Origin: Nocardioides psychrotolerans
GTDB taxonomy: Bacteria > Actinomycetota > Actinomycetes > Propionibacteriales > Nocardioidaceae
Length of the DNA stretch: 64,000 nt
NCBI RefSeq assembly: GCF_900113685.1
Contig: NZ_FOQG01000016.1
Span: 34,626-98,625 of the forward strand
Reading direction: 5' to 3'
Positions 41,104 through 49,676 of the stretch are shown piece after piece. Both the position numbers and the translations under genes were made by a program. Each line of letters opens with the position of its first letter. Within the stretch, counting starts at the first letter, position 1. The notes under the pieces were generated by a model that was given only the letters and a program-made list of their open reading frames with translations, did no database searches and was not told where the DNA came from.

Positions 41104-42117
41104 TCAGGATTCCACAGACGTCGCACCGAACCACAGGTGGTCTCCCTGGCGGTACGCCGTCACGTGGCCGGGCAGCTGGATCTGCTTGGGCAGCTTCTCG
41201 TGGTTGTGGACCTGCTGCTCCAGGGCGTCGACGTGGACGGCGAAGAGCTCGCTCGGCGGGCAACCGGCGCTCAGGGCGGCCAGCCGGAGCATCCGGGTGC
41301 GGACGGCCTGCTCGAGATCGGCGACCTCGCGGACGTCGAAGCCGGGGCCGGTGCGCGTGCCCGCGCCTGCGTGGAGGTGGCGGGCGAGCGCGGCGTCGGC
41401 GAGGCGGTCGAGGGCTGCCATGTCGGGGCGCAGCTGCTCCGCGGTCCGGGCGAGGGTCTCGGCGACCCCCGGACCGAGCTCGCGCTCGAGCACCGGCAGG
41501 ACACTGTGGCGCACGCGGGCGCGGGTGAAGCGGGGGTCGCTGTTGTGCGGGTCGGTCCAGGAGGTGATGTCCTCCGCGGCGCAGGCCGCCTCGGTCTGCG
41601 CCCGGCGGATCCCGAGCAGGGGGCGTCGGAAGACGCCGAAGCCCGGTCGCATCCCGGCGATCGAGCGCCCTCCCGAGCCGCGGGCCAGCCCCAGCAGGGC
41701 CGTCTCGGCCTGGTCGTCGAGGGTGTGGCCGAGCAGGACGGTCCCGGCGCCCAGCCGGCCGGCGATCTCCTCGAGGACGGCGTAGCGCGCCTCGCGCGCC
41801 GCGGCCTCGGTCCCGTGGCCGTCGGTCTCGACCTGCACGCGCACCGACCCAGTCTCGTCCGCCCCGAGCCGGATCATCTGCGCCACCACGCTCGCGGTGT
41901 GCTCGGCCGAGCCGTCCTGGAGGCCGTGGTCGACGATCACGCCGATGACCCGCTGCGGCATGCGTCGCGTCTCGAAGACGGTCGCCGCCAACAAGGCTAG
42001 TGAGTCCGCGCCGCCCGAGCAGGCCACGACCACGGACCGGCCCGCCGGGAGGTCGACCTCGGCGAGCGTTCGTCGTACGGCGAGACGGACGGCGGCGACC
42101 GCGGGGTCGAGGCTCAT
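41104..42117 (-). CDS. tilS: tRNA(Ile)-lysidine synthase
   Basis: TilS modifies C34 of tRNA-Ile2 to lysidine so that it reads AUA. The 337-residue PP-loop ATPase has VVACSGGADSLALLA, VDHGLQDGS, EAAAREARYAVLEE, LLGHTLDDQAETALLGLARG and DPRFTRARVRHSVLP. The C-terminal part is short, as in actinobacterial TilS. ATG 42117 overlaps the stop of the zinc-protease gene (ATGA). Confidence 0.95.
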   Translation of the reverse strand: MSLDPAVAAVRLAVRRTLAEVDLPAGRSVVVACSGGADSLALLAATVFETRRMPQRVIGVIVDHGLQDGSAEHTASVVAQMIRLGADETGSVRVQVETDGHGTEAAAREARYAVLEEIAGRLGAGTVLLGHTLDDQAETALLGLARGSGGRSIAGMRPGFGVFRRPLLGIRRAQTEAACAAEDITSWTDPHNSDPRFTRARVRHSVLPVLERELGPGVAETLARTAEQLRPDMAALDRLADAALARHLHAGAGTRTGPGFDVREVADLEQAVRTRMLRLAALSAGCPPSELFAVHVDALEQQVHNHEKLPKQIQLPGHVTAYRQGDHLWFGATSVES

Positions 42118-43175
42118 CCGAGGACGCGGGTGACCCAGGCCTCCGGGTCGGCGATCTCGGCCTTGCTGGGCAGGTTGGCCGGGGACTCCCAGACCGCGTT
42201 GAACTCCTGCATGCCGACCTTGTCGACGACGCCGCGGACGAAGGCTGCGCCGTCGCGGTACTGCGCCATCTTGGCGTCGAGGCCGAGCAGTCGGCGCAGG
42301 ATCCGGTCGAGGGTGCCGATGCCCTTGCGGCGCTCGTTGAACTTCGCGCGGATCTTGTCGACGCTGGGGATGACCGTGGGTCCGACGCCGTCCATCACGA
42401 CGTCGGCGTGGCCCTCGAGCAGGGACATGACGCCGGTGACGCGGTCCATGATCTCGCGCTGCTCGGGGGTGCTCATGAGCTCCACCAGGCTGCCGCCGCG
42501 GGCGCCTGACTTGAGGCCCTCGATGATCCGCTCGAGGCCGTCGTCGAGGAGCTTCGTCGGCTCGACGGTGTCGGCGATCGCCTTGATCTCGGAGAAGAGG
42601 TGGCCGCGCATCCACGGGACCGCGGTGAACTGCACCCGGTGGGTCTCTTCGTGCAGGCAGACCCAGAGGCGGAAGTCGTGGGCGTCGGCTCCGAGCTCGC
42701 GCTCGACGTGCACGATGTTGGGCGCGACGAGGAGCAGGCGCCCGTCGGGCTCGTGGAACGGGTCGAACTGGCCCAGGACCTTGCTGCCCATGAACCCGAG
42801 CAGGCCGCCGATCTCGGCACCGGTGATCCGCGAGCCGACCTTGAGCGCCAGGCCCGTGGGCGGCTTCTTCTCGGTCAGCTTGTCGACCAGCGGCGCCATG
42901 AGGACCCGGAAGCTGTCGGCGTTGGCCTGCACCCAGCCGGCGCGGTCCACGACCAGGACCGGTGCGGTGTGATCGCGCGCGACCAGCCCGGTGAACTCCC
43001 GGACCAGGCCGGTCGACCGGTTGGCGCCCGCCCGCAGCTCCTCGACCGCCTCTGCCGCCTCCTCGCGGCTCACCGCCGGCCCCTCCCCCGCGATCCGCGA
43101 TCCGAGGGACACCGCGAAGTCCCAGTCGACCATGGTGTCTGCCTGGCTGGGCCCGCTGTCGGGCTGGCTCGTCAT
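42114..43175 (-). CDS. Zinc-dependent metalloprotease (DUF2342 family)
   Basis: This 353-residue protein has the zinc motif HEETH (CLHEETHRVQF, about residue 180) and a downstream EGHADVVMD that may supply the third ligand. No signal peptide is visible, so it is probably cytosolic. The family is conserved in actinobacteria (Rv3626c in the same position between dacB and tilS) but its physiological substrate is not known to me. ATG 43175 is preceded by TAGATT at 6 nt, so the mRNA is probably leaderless. It is coupled to tilS. Confidence 0.88.
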   Translation of the reverse strand: MTSQPDSGPSQADTMVDWDFAVSLGSRIAGEGPAVSREEAAEAVEELRAGANRSTGLVREFTGLVARDHTAPVLVVDRAGWVQANADSFRVLMAPLVDKLTEKKPPTGLALKVGSRITGAEIGGLLGFMGSKVLGQFDPFHEPDGRLLLVAPNIVHVERELGADAHDFRLWVCLHEETHRVQFTAVPWMRGHLFSEIKAIADTVEPTKLLDDGLERIIEGLKSGARGGSLVELMSTPEQREIMDRVTGVMSLLEGHADVVMDGVGPTVIPSVDKIRAKFNERRKGIGTLDRILRRLLGLDAKMAQYRDGAAFVRGVVDKVGMQEFNAVWESPANLPSKAEIADPEAWVTRVLG

Positions 43176-43181
43176 GAACCG

Positions 43182-43187
43182 AATCTA
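43182..43187 (-). promoter_or_regulatory. Leaderless -10 for the zinc protease-tilS-hpt transcript
   Basis: TAGATT followed by CGGTTC and the ATG at 43175. It is just upstream of a 65-bp inverted-repeat element at 43210-43274. Confidence 0.5.
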
Positions 43188-43209
43188 GCCGGGGGGTGAG
43201 GGCCTGGCG

Positions 43210-43274
43210 GCGTCGAGTGACACCGAATGCATCTCTGGAGGGCCCTGGGACATGCAAACGGCGTCACTCGACGC
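43210..43274. repeat. 65-bp element with 12-bp terminal inverted repeats
   Basis: GCGTCGAGTGAC at 43210-43221 and GTCACTCGACGC at 43263-43274 are exact reverse complements enclosing 41 bp. It starts 5 bp after the dacB stop and ends shortly before the promoter of the next gene. The architecture matches the 70-bp elements at 49546 and 61625, but the sequence differs. It could serve as a terminator. Confidence 0.8.
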
Positions 43275-43279
43275 TTCCC

Positions 43280-44704
43280 TCAGCGACCGCACCGGCAGGC
43301 AGCAAGCGCGGCGGCTGCCCCGTCGAGGGCCACCTCGGCGTCGGTCCCGTCCAGCCGGGCGACCCGGTCGGCCATGAGCACGAAGAGCATCGGCCGACCG
43401 CCGGCGTCGGTCACGATGCCCGCCAGCGACGCCACCCCGGTGAGCGTGCCGGTCTTGGCGCGGACCCTCCCCCGGCCCTCAGGCGCCCCGGCGGCGAAGC
43501 GGTCGGCCAGCGAGCCCGTGAACCCGGCCACGGGCAGGCCGGTCAGCACCGGGCCGAGGTCGGGGCGGGTGGTCGCCAGCCGGAGCACGTCGATCAGGGT
43601 GGCGGGCGTCATCCGGTTGCGGCGCGAGAGGCCGCTGCCGTCGTAGAGGATGGTGCCGGCGAGGTCGACGCCCTCGGCGGCGAGGAGGCGCGTGACGCCC
43701 CTGCGCCCGCCGACGAACGACGCGTCGGCCACGACGCTCAGGCCCACGTGGCGCAGCAGCACCTCGGTGGCCTCGTTGTCGCTGACCTGGAGCAGGTGCT
43801 CGACGATCTCGCCCAGGGGCGCGCTGGTGACGGCGGCGAGCGGCTCGGCGTCGGCCTTCGCGGCAGCGGGGACCGGCTCGCCGTCAACCCGGATGCCGGC
43901 GGCCCGCAGGGCGTCGGCGAACGCCGTCGCCGCGCGCAGCGCCGGGTCGGCCACGCGGCCGAAGCCGCTCGGGTCTCGCCCGCCGTCGACCCACAGTGCG
44001 CTGATCGGCGACACGACCCCGTCGGGCACGTAGTCGCGCTCCCACGCCGGGTTGTCGGCCGGGCCGGTGAAGAGCGAGGCGTCATAGGCGAGCCGGACCC
44101 GCCGCGCGCCCTGAGCCTTCAGCGCGCGCGCCGTCCGGCGGGCGAGGTCGACGACGTCGGCGCGGGGAGGGTAGGGCGGCTCCTCGTCGGCGGCCGGCGG
44201 GGCGCTGGCCAGGAAGGGGTCACCGCCACCGACGAGCACCAGCCGGCGGCTGTTGCCCGACGCCGCGCCGGCCTCGGAGACGACGCGCGTCGTGAAGACG
44301 TGCTCAGGGCCGAGCGCGAGCAGCGCGGCGGTGGCCGTCACCAGCTTGGTCGTGGAGGCCGGCACGGCGTCCCCGGCCCCGCGGGTCAAGGTCGTCGGCC
44401 CGGGGGCGAGCGGGGCGACGGCAGCGAGGACGTGGGGCCCGAGGTCCTCGTCGGCGAGGTACGGCGCCAGCGCGCGACGTAGCTTCGCCGGGCTGAGCGG
44501 CGCCGATCGCGCCGCTTCGGCGACCGCCGCGGGGGGCTGGACAGCGGGCAGCTCGAGGCCCGCCGGAGGAGCGATCGCGACCGGATCTGCGTTCGCGGCG
44601 GGCTCGCCGTCACGCAGGTAGCGGTCGACGAGGTCGTAGCGCCACGTGGCCACGCCGGCCACGACGAGCGCGAGCAGCAGCACCCCGACGAACGTGCGTC
44701 GCAC
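43280..44704 (-). CDS. dacB: D-alanyl-D-alanine carboxypeptidase/endopeptidase (PBP4, S13 family)
   Basis: This enzyme trims peptidoglycan peptides outside the membrane. The 474-residue protein has an N-terminal signal/anchor ([20 protein letters not shown]), the active-site SxxK in [11 protein letters not shown], the SxN motif [11 protein letters not shown] and the KTG triad [17 protein letters not shown]4-like insert lies between SxxK and SxN. The start codon is GTG. It is followed by the 65-bp inverted-repeat element. As in M. tuberculosis (Rv3627c), it is divergent from ppa. Confidence 0.94.
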   Translation of the reverse strand: MRRTFVGVLLLALVVAGVATWRYDLVDRYLRDGEPAANADPVAIAPPAGLELPAVQPPAAVAEAARSAPLSPAKLRRALAPYLADEDLGPHVLAAVAPLAPGPTTLTRGAGDAVPASTTKLVTATAALLALGPEHVFTTRVVSEAGAASGNSRRLVLVGGGDPFLASAPPAADEEPPYPPRADVVDLARRTARALKAQGARRVRLAYDASLFTGPADNPAWERDYVPDGVVSPISALWVDGGRDPSGFGRVADPALRAATAFADALRAAGIRVDGEPVPAAAKADAEPLAAVTSAPLGEIVEHLLQVSDNEATEVLLRHVGLSVVADASFVGGRRGVTRLLAAEGVDLAGTILYDGSGLSRRNRMTPATLIDVLRLATTRPDLGPVLTGLPVAGFTGSLADRFAAGAPEGRGRVRAKTGTLTGVASLAGIVTDAGGRPMLFVLMADRVARLDGTDAEVALDGAAAALAACRCGR

Positions 44705-44803
44705 CCTTGTCCCCTCCCGCCTTCGTGTGTGGAGCCATTGTGCGGGACAATGAGCCCGGCCTCGCCGGGGCCATCACTGGCGACAGACATTGCGGAGGAT
44801 GAC

Positions 44804-45307
44804 GTGCTCGAGTTCGACGTACTGGTGGAGATCCCCAAGGGGGAGCGCAACAAGTACGAGGTGGATCACGAGAGCGGGCGCATGCGCCTCGACCGGATGC
44901 TCTTCACCTCGACGCAGTACCCGGCCGACTACGGCTACATCGAGAACACCCTCGGCCAGGACGGCGATCCGCTCGACGCGCTCGTGCTGCTCCAGGCCCC
45001 CACCTTCCCGGGCTGCCTGATCCGCTGTCGCGCGATCGGCATGTTCCGCATGACCGACGAGGCCGGTGGCGACGACAAGGTCCTTTGCGTGCCCTCGACC
45101 GACCCGCGCCAGGAGCACCTGCGCGACATCGCCCACGTGCCGAAGTTCGACCGGCTCGAGATCCAGCACTTCTTCGAGGTCTACAAGGACCTCGAGCCCG
45201 GCAAGTCCGTCGAAGGCGCCGACTGGGTCGGCCGCACCGAGGCCGAGGCCGAGGTCCACGCCTCGTTCAAGCGCTTCAAGGACACCGGCGGCACCCCGCA
45301 CCACTGA
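44804..45307 (+). CDS. ppa: Inorganic pyrophosphatase
   Basis: Ppa hydrolyses PPi released by biosynthetic reactions, in the cytosol. The 167-residue family I enzyme has [40 protein letters not shown] with the Mg-binding Asp cluster, [13 protein letters not shown] and [13 protein letters not shown]. The GTG at 44804 is chosen because GGAGG lies 5 nt upstream and the protein then has the normal length. Upstream, GGGACAATG (44749 region) may be the -10, giving a short leader with a GGCCTCGCCGGGGCC hairpin-like stretch. Confidence 0.95.
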   Translation: MLEFDVLVEIPKGERNKYEVDHESGRMRLDRMLFTSTQYPADYGYIENTLGQDGDPLDALVLLQAPTFPGCLIRCRAIGMFRMTDEAGGDDKVLCVPSTDPRQEHLRDIAHVPKFDRLEIQHFFEVYKDLEPGKSVEGADWVGRTEAEAEVHASFKRFKDTGGTPHH

Positions 45308-45328
45308 TCACCGTGGGCGAGGAACGGG

Positions 45329-46006
45329 TCAGCCCTTGACCGCCCGGAAGTAGCCCATGGCACCCGAGCGGTCGAGGGTGATCTCGACGCACCGCTGGCC
45401 GCCGAGCCACCGCTGGACCTCCTCGCCGGTGCAGCTGGGGCCGAGCAGTCCCGCGAGCCGACCCATCTGGCGCATCGGCTGGTGCTGGAGCCCGGTGTCG
45501 TTGAGGATCGTGCTGCCGGTGATCACGCCTCCGGGGCGCAGCACGCGCACCATCTCGACCACGGCACGCGCCGGGTCCGGGAAGCAGTGCAGCCCGGTGA
45601 AGGACACCACCAGGTCGAACTCGCCGTCGGCGAAGGGCAGCTCGCCCACGTCGGCCAGCCGTGGCTCGACCTGGTCCTCGAGGCCACGCTCGTAGGCCGC
45701 ATCGAGGGTCCGGTCGAGCATCTTCTGCGCAATGTCGGCCGCGACGTAGCGCACGCCCTGTCCCTGCCGGAGACCGCGCAGCGCCACCCCACCACCGCAC
45801 GGTACGTCGAGCGCGGCGCTGCCGGCGGGCAGCCGACCGGTCTCCGCCGCCGCGGCGTAGAGCTTGCGCAGGTCGCTCTGGATCGCGACCGCCCACAGCG
45901 CGCCGCCCACCCGGGGGTGCTCGACGGTCCAGTCGTAGAGCGTGCCCCAGAGCGGGTCGTCCGACCAGCCGCCGAGACCGACACGGGAGAGCCCGGGGAG
46001 CCTCAC
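45329..46006 (-). CDS. Class I SAM-dependent methyltransferase (UbiE/Methyltransf_11 type)
   Basis: This 225-residue protein has AALDVPCGGGVALRGL (SAM motif I, with GGG in place of GTG), VRYVAADIAQKMLDR, the acidic motif DGEFDLVVSFTGLHCFPD and MVRVLRPGGVITGS. The acceptor is unknown, perhaps a lipid or quinone. The GTG at 46006 overlaps the stop of the acyl-CoA dehydrogenase gene (GTGA), so the two are one transcript. It converges on ppa with a 21-bp gap. Confidence 0.85.
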   Translation of the reverse strand: MRLPGLSRVGLGGWSDDPLWGTLYDWTVEHPRVGGALWAVAIQSDLRKLYAAAAETGRLPAGSAALDVPCGGGVALRGLRQGQGVRYVAADIAQKMLDRTLDAAYERGLEDQVEPRLADVGELPFADGEFDLVVSFTGLHCFPDPARAVVEMVRVLRPGGVITGSTILNDTGLQHQPMRQMGRLAGLLGPSCTGEEVQRWLGGQRCVEITLDRSGAMGYFRAVKG

Positions 46007-48009
46007 GGGGTGACCGGCCCGACGGGACCGACCAGCTCCGGCGAGCGCAGCATCGCGTCGGGCACACCGAACGCGTCGACCAGGTCGCCGGCCAGCGGGC
46101 GGATCTTGCGGCACAGCGACGACACCTCGCGGCTGATCGCCTTGCTGCGCTGGCTGGTGAGGCGGCCGTGCTCCATGAACCAAGCCCGGTCGGCCTCGAT
46201 CGTGGCGAGCGCGTGCAGGTCGCAGAGCAGGTTGAGGGCCACCTTGAGGTCCCCCTCGGGCAGGTCGCGCGCCTTGTCGACGAACGCCTCGAGGACCAGC
46301 CGCTCGACGTGGGCGCGGGCCGCGCCGATGACGTGGTCCTGCACGCGGGAGAACACCACACCGGGGTTCATCCCCTGGTCGATGCCGCGCTTGAGCCGCC
46401 TGGCGACCCCGCCGAGCATGTGCTCCTCGCGGAAGCGCAGCATCGCCAGCTGGTAGTCGGGATCGAGCAGCCCGGCCTCCTGGTCCCAGCCGTCGTCGCC
46501 GCCGGGCAGGACGTCCTTGATGCGCTCGAGCAGCTTGTGGACCGCCGTACGCTCCAGGACCGTCTCGACGGCCAGCCCGGCGACGAACTTCACCATCCCG
46601 AACTGGTCGAGGTCGGAGAAGTCGCTGGAGTAGTCGGTCAGCAGGCCCTTGGCGACCAGCTGGAGCAGGACGTGGTTGTCGCCCTCGAAGGTCGTGAAGA
46701 CGTCCGTGTCGGCCTTGAGCGCGGTGAACCGGTTGATCGCGAGGTAGCCCGCTCCCCCGCAGGCCTCCCGGCACTCCTGGATCGTGCGGGTCGCGTGCCA
46801 CGTGCCGTAGGCCTTGGTGCCGGCGGCGCGGGACTCGAGCTCGCGGCGGGTGTGCTCGTCGTCGGTGATGCCCGAGAAGACGTCGTGCAGCCGGGAGGCC
46901 ACGACCTCCTGCGCGAAGTGCAGGGCGTAGGTGTCCGCGAGCAGCGGGAAGAGCCGGCGCTGGTGCATGCCGTAGTCGAGGATCAGCTCCTCCTCGTCCT
47001 CGCTGCTGGCCTCGAACTGCCGGCGCCGCAGGGCATACTTCGTCGCGATCGCCAGCGCCACCTTGGACGCGTTGATGCCGGCGCCACCCACGCACACCCG
47101 GCCCTGCACGAGGGTGCCGAGCATGGTGAAGAAGCGCTTGTTGGGGTTCTCGATCTCGCTCTCGTAGACGCCCGAGGGCGTCACGTCGGCGAAGCGGTTG
47201 AGCAGCGCCGTGCGCGGCACCCGCACCTGGTCGAACCACAGCCGTCCGTTGTCGACGCCGTTGAGGCCCATCTTGAGACCGTCGTCCTCGATGCGTACGC
47301 CGGGGCACGCGGCGCCGCCCTCGCGGATCGGCACGACGAACGCGTGCACGCCCTCGGACGTGCCGCCCACCTCGAGCTGGGCGAAGACGACCGCGACGTC
47401 GGCGTGCTCGGCCGCGTTGCCGATGTAGTCCTTGCGCGCCTCGTCGGTGGTCGTGGTGATCACGAACTCCTGGGTCGCCAGGTCGTAGGTCGCCACGGTG
47501 CCGAGCGCCTGCACGTTGGACCCGTGGCCCGACTCGGTCATCGCGAAGCAGCCCATGAGCTCGCCGGTGACGAGCCGCGCGAGGTAGGCGTCGTGGTGAG
47601 CCTTGGTGCCCAGCTGGAGGATCGCGCCACCGAAGAGGCCGAACTGCACGCCGACCTTCACCAGCACCGAGAGGTCGCCGAAGGCCAGCGTCTCGAAGGC
47701 CGCGACGGACGCGCCGATGTCGCCACCGCCGCCGTACTCCTGCGGAAAGCCCATGCCGGTCTGGCCGGTCGCGGCCATCTCGACCACGATCTCCTTGACC
47801 CGCTCGCGGAAGTCGGCACGTGACAGCGTCTCGGCCTCCTCGAGGACGCTGGCGTAGTCGTCGAGGTTGCTGCGCACGAGGTTGCGGACCTCGGCGTACC
47901 TGCCGTCGAGGAGTGCCTGGAGCGCGGGGACGTCGACCTCGGGCTGGACATAGACGCCCTCGGCGCCCTCAGGTGCCGGTGCCTGCGGCGGTGCGGTGTC
48001 GGTGGCCAT
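46003..48009 (-). CDS. Acyl-CoA dehydrogenase / acyl-CoA oxidase-like flavoprotein
   Basis: This 668-residue protein is longer than classical ACADs (about 380) and has the acyl-CoA oxidase-like layout: an N-terminal helical domain, CFAMTESGHGSNVQ (substrate/FAD region), a beta domain, a central helical domain with YGMHQRRLFPLLADTYA and QECREACGGAGYLAINRF carrying the catalytic-type Glu region, then an ACOX-type C-terminus. It should oxidise an acyl-CoA to the enoyl-CoA. The substrate is unknown. ATG 48009 is preceded by TAGCGT at 6 nt (leaderless). It is coupled to a methyltransferase. Confidence 0.88.
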   Translation of the reverse strand: MATDTAPPQAPAPEGAEGVYVQPEVDVPALQALLDGRYAEVRNLVRSNLDDYASVLEEAETLSRADFRERVKEIVVEMAATGQTGMGFPQEYGGGGDIGASVAAFETLAFGDLSVLVKVGVQFGLFGGAILQLGTKAHHDAYLARLVTGELMGCFAMTESGHGSNVQALGTVATYDLATQEFVITTTTDEARKDYIGNAAEHADVAVVFAQLEVGGTSEGVHAFVVPIREGGAACPGVRIEDDGLKMGLNGVDNGRLWFDQVRVPRTALLNRFADVTPSGVYESEIENPNKRFFTMLGTLVQGRVCVGGAGINASKVALAIATKYALRRRQFEASSEDEEELILDYGMHQRRLFPLLADTYALHFAQEVVASRLHDVFSGITDDEHTRRELESRAAGTKAYGTWHATRTIQECREACGGAGYLAINRFTALKADTDVFTTFEGDNHVLLQLVAKGLLTDYSSDFSDLDQFGMVKFVAGLAVETVLERTAVHKLLERIKDVLPGGDDGWDQEAGLLDPDYQLAMLRFREEHMLGGVARRLKRGIDQGMNPGVVFSRVQDHVIGAARAHVERLVLEAFVDKARDLPEGDLKVALNLLCDLHALATIEADRAWFMEHGRLTSQRSKAISREVSSLCRKIRPLAGDLVDAFGVPDAMLRSPELVGPVGPVTP

Positions 48010-48015
48010 GGACCA

Positions 48016-48021
48016 ACGCTA
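48016..48021 (-). promoter_or_regulatory. Leaderless -10 for the acyl-CoA dehydrogenase gene
   Basis: TAGCGT, 6 nt before the ATG at 48009. Confidence 0.5.
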
Positions 48022-48043
48022 GCGAGTCAGGGTCAGGGAGGGA

Positions 48044-49384
48044 TCAGGGACGGGCGAAGAAGTTGGGAGGCGTCCAGTAGTACATGGAGGCCTCCTGCAC
48101 CGGCTGACCCGTGCGCGGGGCATGGATCATCTGCCCGTCGCCGATGTAGAGCGCCACGTGGTAGATCGACGAGGGGTCGGCCGAGGAGCCCCAGAAGAGC
48201 AGGTCGCCCGGGGCGAGGTCGCCCGAGGAGACCGGCGTCGAGGCGTCGTACTGCGCCACCGAGTAGTGCGGCAGCGACGTGCCTCCGCGCTGCCAGGCAC
48301 CCATGGTGAGACCCGAGCAGTCCCACGAGCCGGGTCCGGCGGCGCCCCACACGTAGGGCTCGCCGATCTGGTCGCGGGCGAAGGCGATCGCGGACTGTGC
48401 TCCGGACGCCGCCGGTGGCGGGTCGTTGCTGGGCTCCGGCTCCGGAGCGGGCTCCGGGGCCGGGGTGGGCTCGGGGGCCGGGGTGGGCTCGGGCTCGGGA
48501 GCCGGGGCGGGCTCGGGCTCGGGAGCCGGGGCGGGCTCGGGGGCGGGGGTGGGCTCGGGGGTGGGCTCGGGAGCCTGCTCCTGAGCGGCCTGCTCCGTGG
48601 CCTGCTGCTCGGCGGCGGCAGCAGCGGCGGCGGCGGCGGCCTGCGCGGCGGCGCGCTCGAGGCCGGCCTGGCGACGGGTGGCGAGGTCGACGCTGATGTC
48701 CTGGAGCTCGGCGAGCCGGACCAGCAGTGAGGACTTCCCCGCCGCGACGGTCAGTGCCTCGGCGGCGGCACCGTCGGCGGCGGCCTGGGCCTGGTCGCGG
48801 GCCTGGTGGGCGGCGGTCTCGGTGGCCTCGGCCTCGGCCCGCGTGTCGGTGGCCAGGTTGCTCGCGACCTCGGCGGCGGTGGCGGCGACGCGGAAGTCGT
48901 CGTACTTGCCGTCGAGCGCCTGCTGGGTGTCCTGCATCGTGCCCATGCGCTCGACCACGTCGAGGATGCCCTCGGACTCCATGACGCCGGACAGGGCGTT
49001 GAGCTCCGGCATCGCCTCGTAGGAGGTCACGACCGACTCCGCGTAGGTGACGCGCAGGCGCTCCTGGTCCTCGAGCGCGACCGTCTCGATGTGCGCGGCC
49101 CTGCGGGCGGCGATCCGAGCCTGGGCGGCCTCGTAGCGGGCGCCGTTGAAGCCCTCCGCCGCCTGGGCCGCGGCGATCGCGGCAGCCCGCAGCCGGTCGT
49201 TGGCGGCGCCCAGCGCGGCCTGGACCGAGGCGATGTCGTCGCCTGCGCTGGCGACCGCACGCTGCGCGTCACGGACCTCGGCGCGGCTCGGGACGTCCTG
49301 GTCGGCGTGGGCGACCTGGGCGGTCGCGGAACCCGCGGCGAGGATCAGGCACAGGGTGGTGGCGGCTGTCGCGCGGGAGCGCAC
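48044..49384 (-). CDS. Secreted NlpC/P60 peptidoglycan hydrolase (RipA-like)
   Basis: This 446-residue exported endopeptidase should cut peptidoglycan stem peptides during division or growth. It has a signal peptide (TAATTLCLILAAGSATAQVAHA), a long coiled-coil domain (about residues 30-240), a Pro/Glu linker of PEPTPAPEP repeats, and a C-terminal NlpC/P60 domain with catalytic Cys in SWDCSGLTMGAWQ and His in SIYHVALYIGDGQMIH. The GTG at 49384 has GGAG 6 nt upstream and gives a good signal peptide; a TTG at 49417 with TAGCGT upstream is the alternative. The N-terminal coiled coil resembles RipA, where it is inhibitory. Confidence 0.9.
   Translation of the reverse strand: MRSRATAATTLCLILAAGSATAQVAHADQDVPSRAEVRDAQRAVASAGDDIASVQAALGAANDRLRAAAIAAAQAAEGFNGARYEAAQARIAARRAAHIETVALEDQERLRVTYAESVVTSYEAMPELNALSGVMESEGILDVVERMGTMQDTQQALDGKYDDFRVAATAAEVASNLATDTRAEAEATETAAHQARDQAQAAADGAAAEALTVAAGKSSLLVRLAELQDISVDLATRRQAGLERAAAQAAAAAAAAAAEQQATEQAAQEQAPEPTPEPTPAPEPAPAPEPEPAPAPEPEPTPAPEPTPAPEPAPEPEPSNDPPPAASGAQSAIAFARDQIGEPYVWGAAGPGSWDCSGLTMGAWQRGGTSLPHYSVAQYDASTPVSSGDLAPGDLLFWGSSADPSSIYHVALYIGDGQMIHAPRTGQPVQEASMYYWTPPNFFARP
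48420..48560 (-). repeat. Low-complexity repeats encoding the Pro/Glu linker
   Basis: Repeated GGCTCGGG/GGCTCCGG units encode the alternating PEPTPAPEP linker of the NlpC/P60 protein. Length polymorphism between strains is expected. Confidence 0.6.
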
Positions 49385-49676
49385 GGCGGACTCCAGACAT
49401 GTCGGGGAAGCGGGCAACTCGCAGCACGCTAGTGCTCACCAGTCACAAACGCCACAATCTTCCCAACTTTCTTGCGGCTCTTCGGCGTGTCGGCTTGCAA
49501 ACTACACGAATGTTATTCTCGAGCTTGGTCGGACGGCGGGACCCTTGTAACACGTCGTCACCCCATCTGGAAGGCCGTCGCAACGTGCTGGTAGATGCGG
49601 GGACGACGTGTTACATGACCGGCGGGCGCCCAGCAGCCACCCCCGCCCGACCGGACGCAGCTCCGCTGTGGAGCGG
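49385..49676. other. Upstream region of the NlpC/P60 gene with an AT-rich patch and a 70-bp element
   Basis: This 292-bp stretch has no gene. 49440-49535 is clearly AT-richer than its surroundings and lies upstream of the hydrolase gene (minus strand); it includes GTCACAAACGCCACAATC, possibly a regulator site. 49546-49615 is the 70-bp inverted-repeat element. No c-di-AMP (ydaO) riboswitch core could be recognised, although such riboswitches occur before cell-wall hydrolase genes in other actinobacteria. Confidence 0.55.
49546..49615. repeat. 70-bp element with 13-bp terminal inverted repeats, copy 1
   Basis: TGTAACACGTCGT at 49546-49558 and its exact reverse complement at 49603-49615 enclose 44 bp. 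Copy 2 at 61625-61694 has the same 13-bp ends, the same 44-bp core length, and aligned core positions (ACC at positions 2-4, GCCGT at 16-20, GCA at 22-24, GATG near 36-39). Inside this copy CCCCATCT and AGAT..GGGG extend the pairing. It lies 61 bp after the stop of the PAP2 gene. Confidence 0.85.

Noticed and set aside
49418..49545. c-di-AMP (ydaO) riboswitch before the NlpC/P60 gene
   Set aside because: Such riboswitches occur at cell-wall hydrolase genes in actinobacteria, but the conserved core sequences could not be found on the minus strand.
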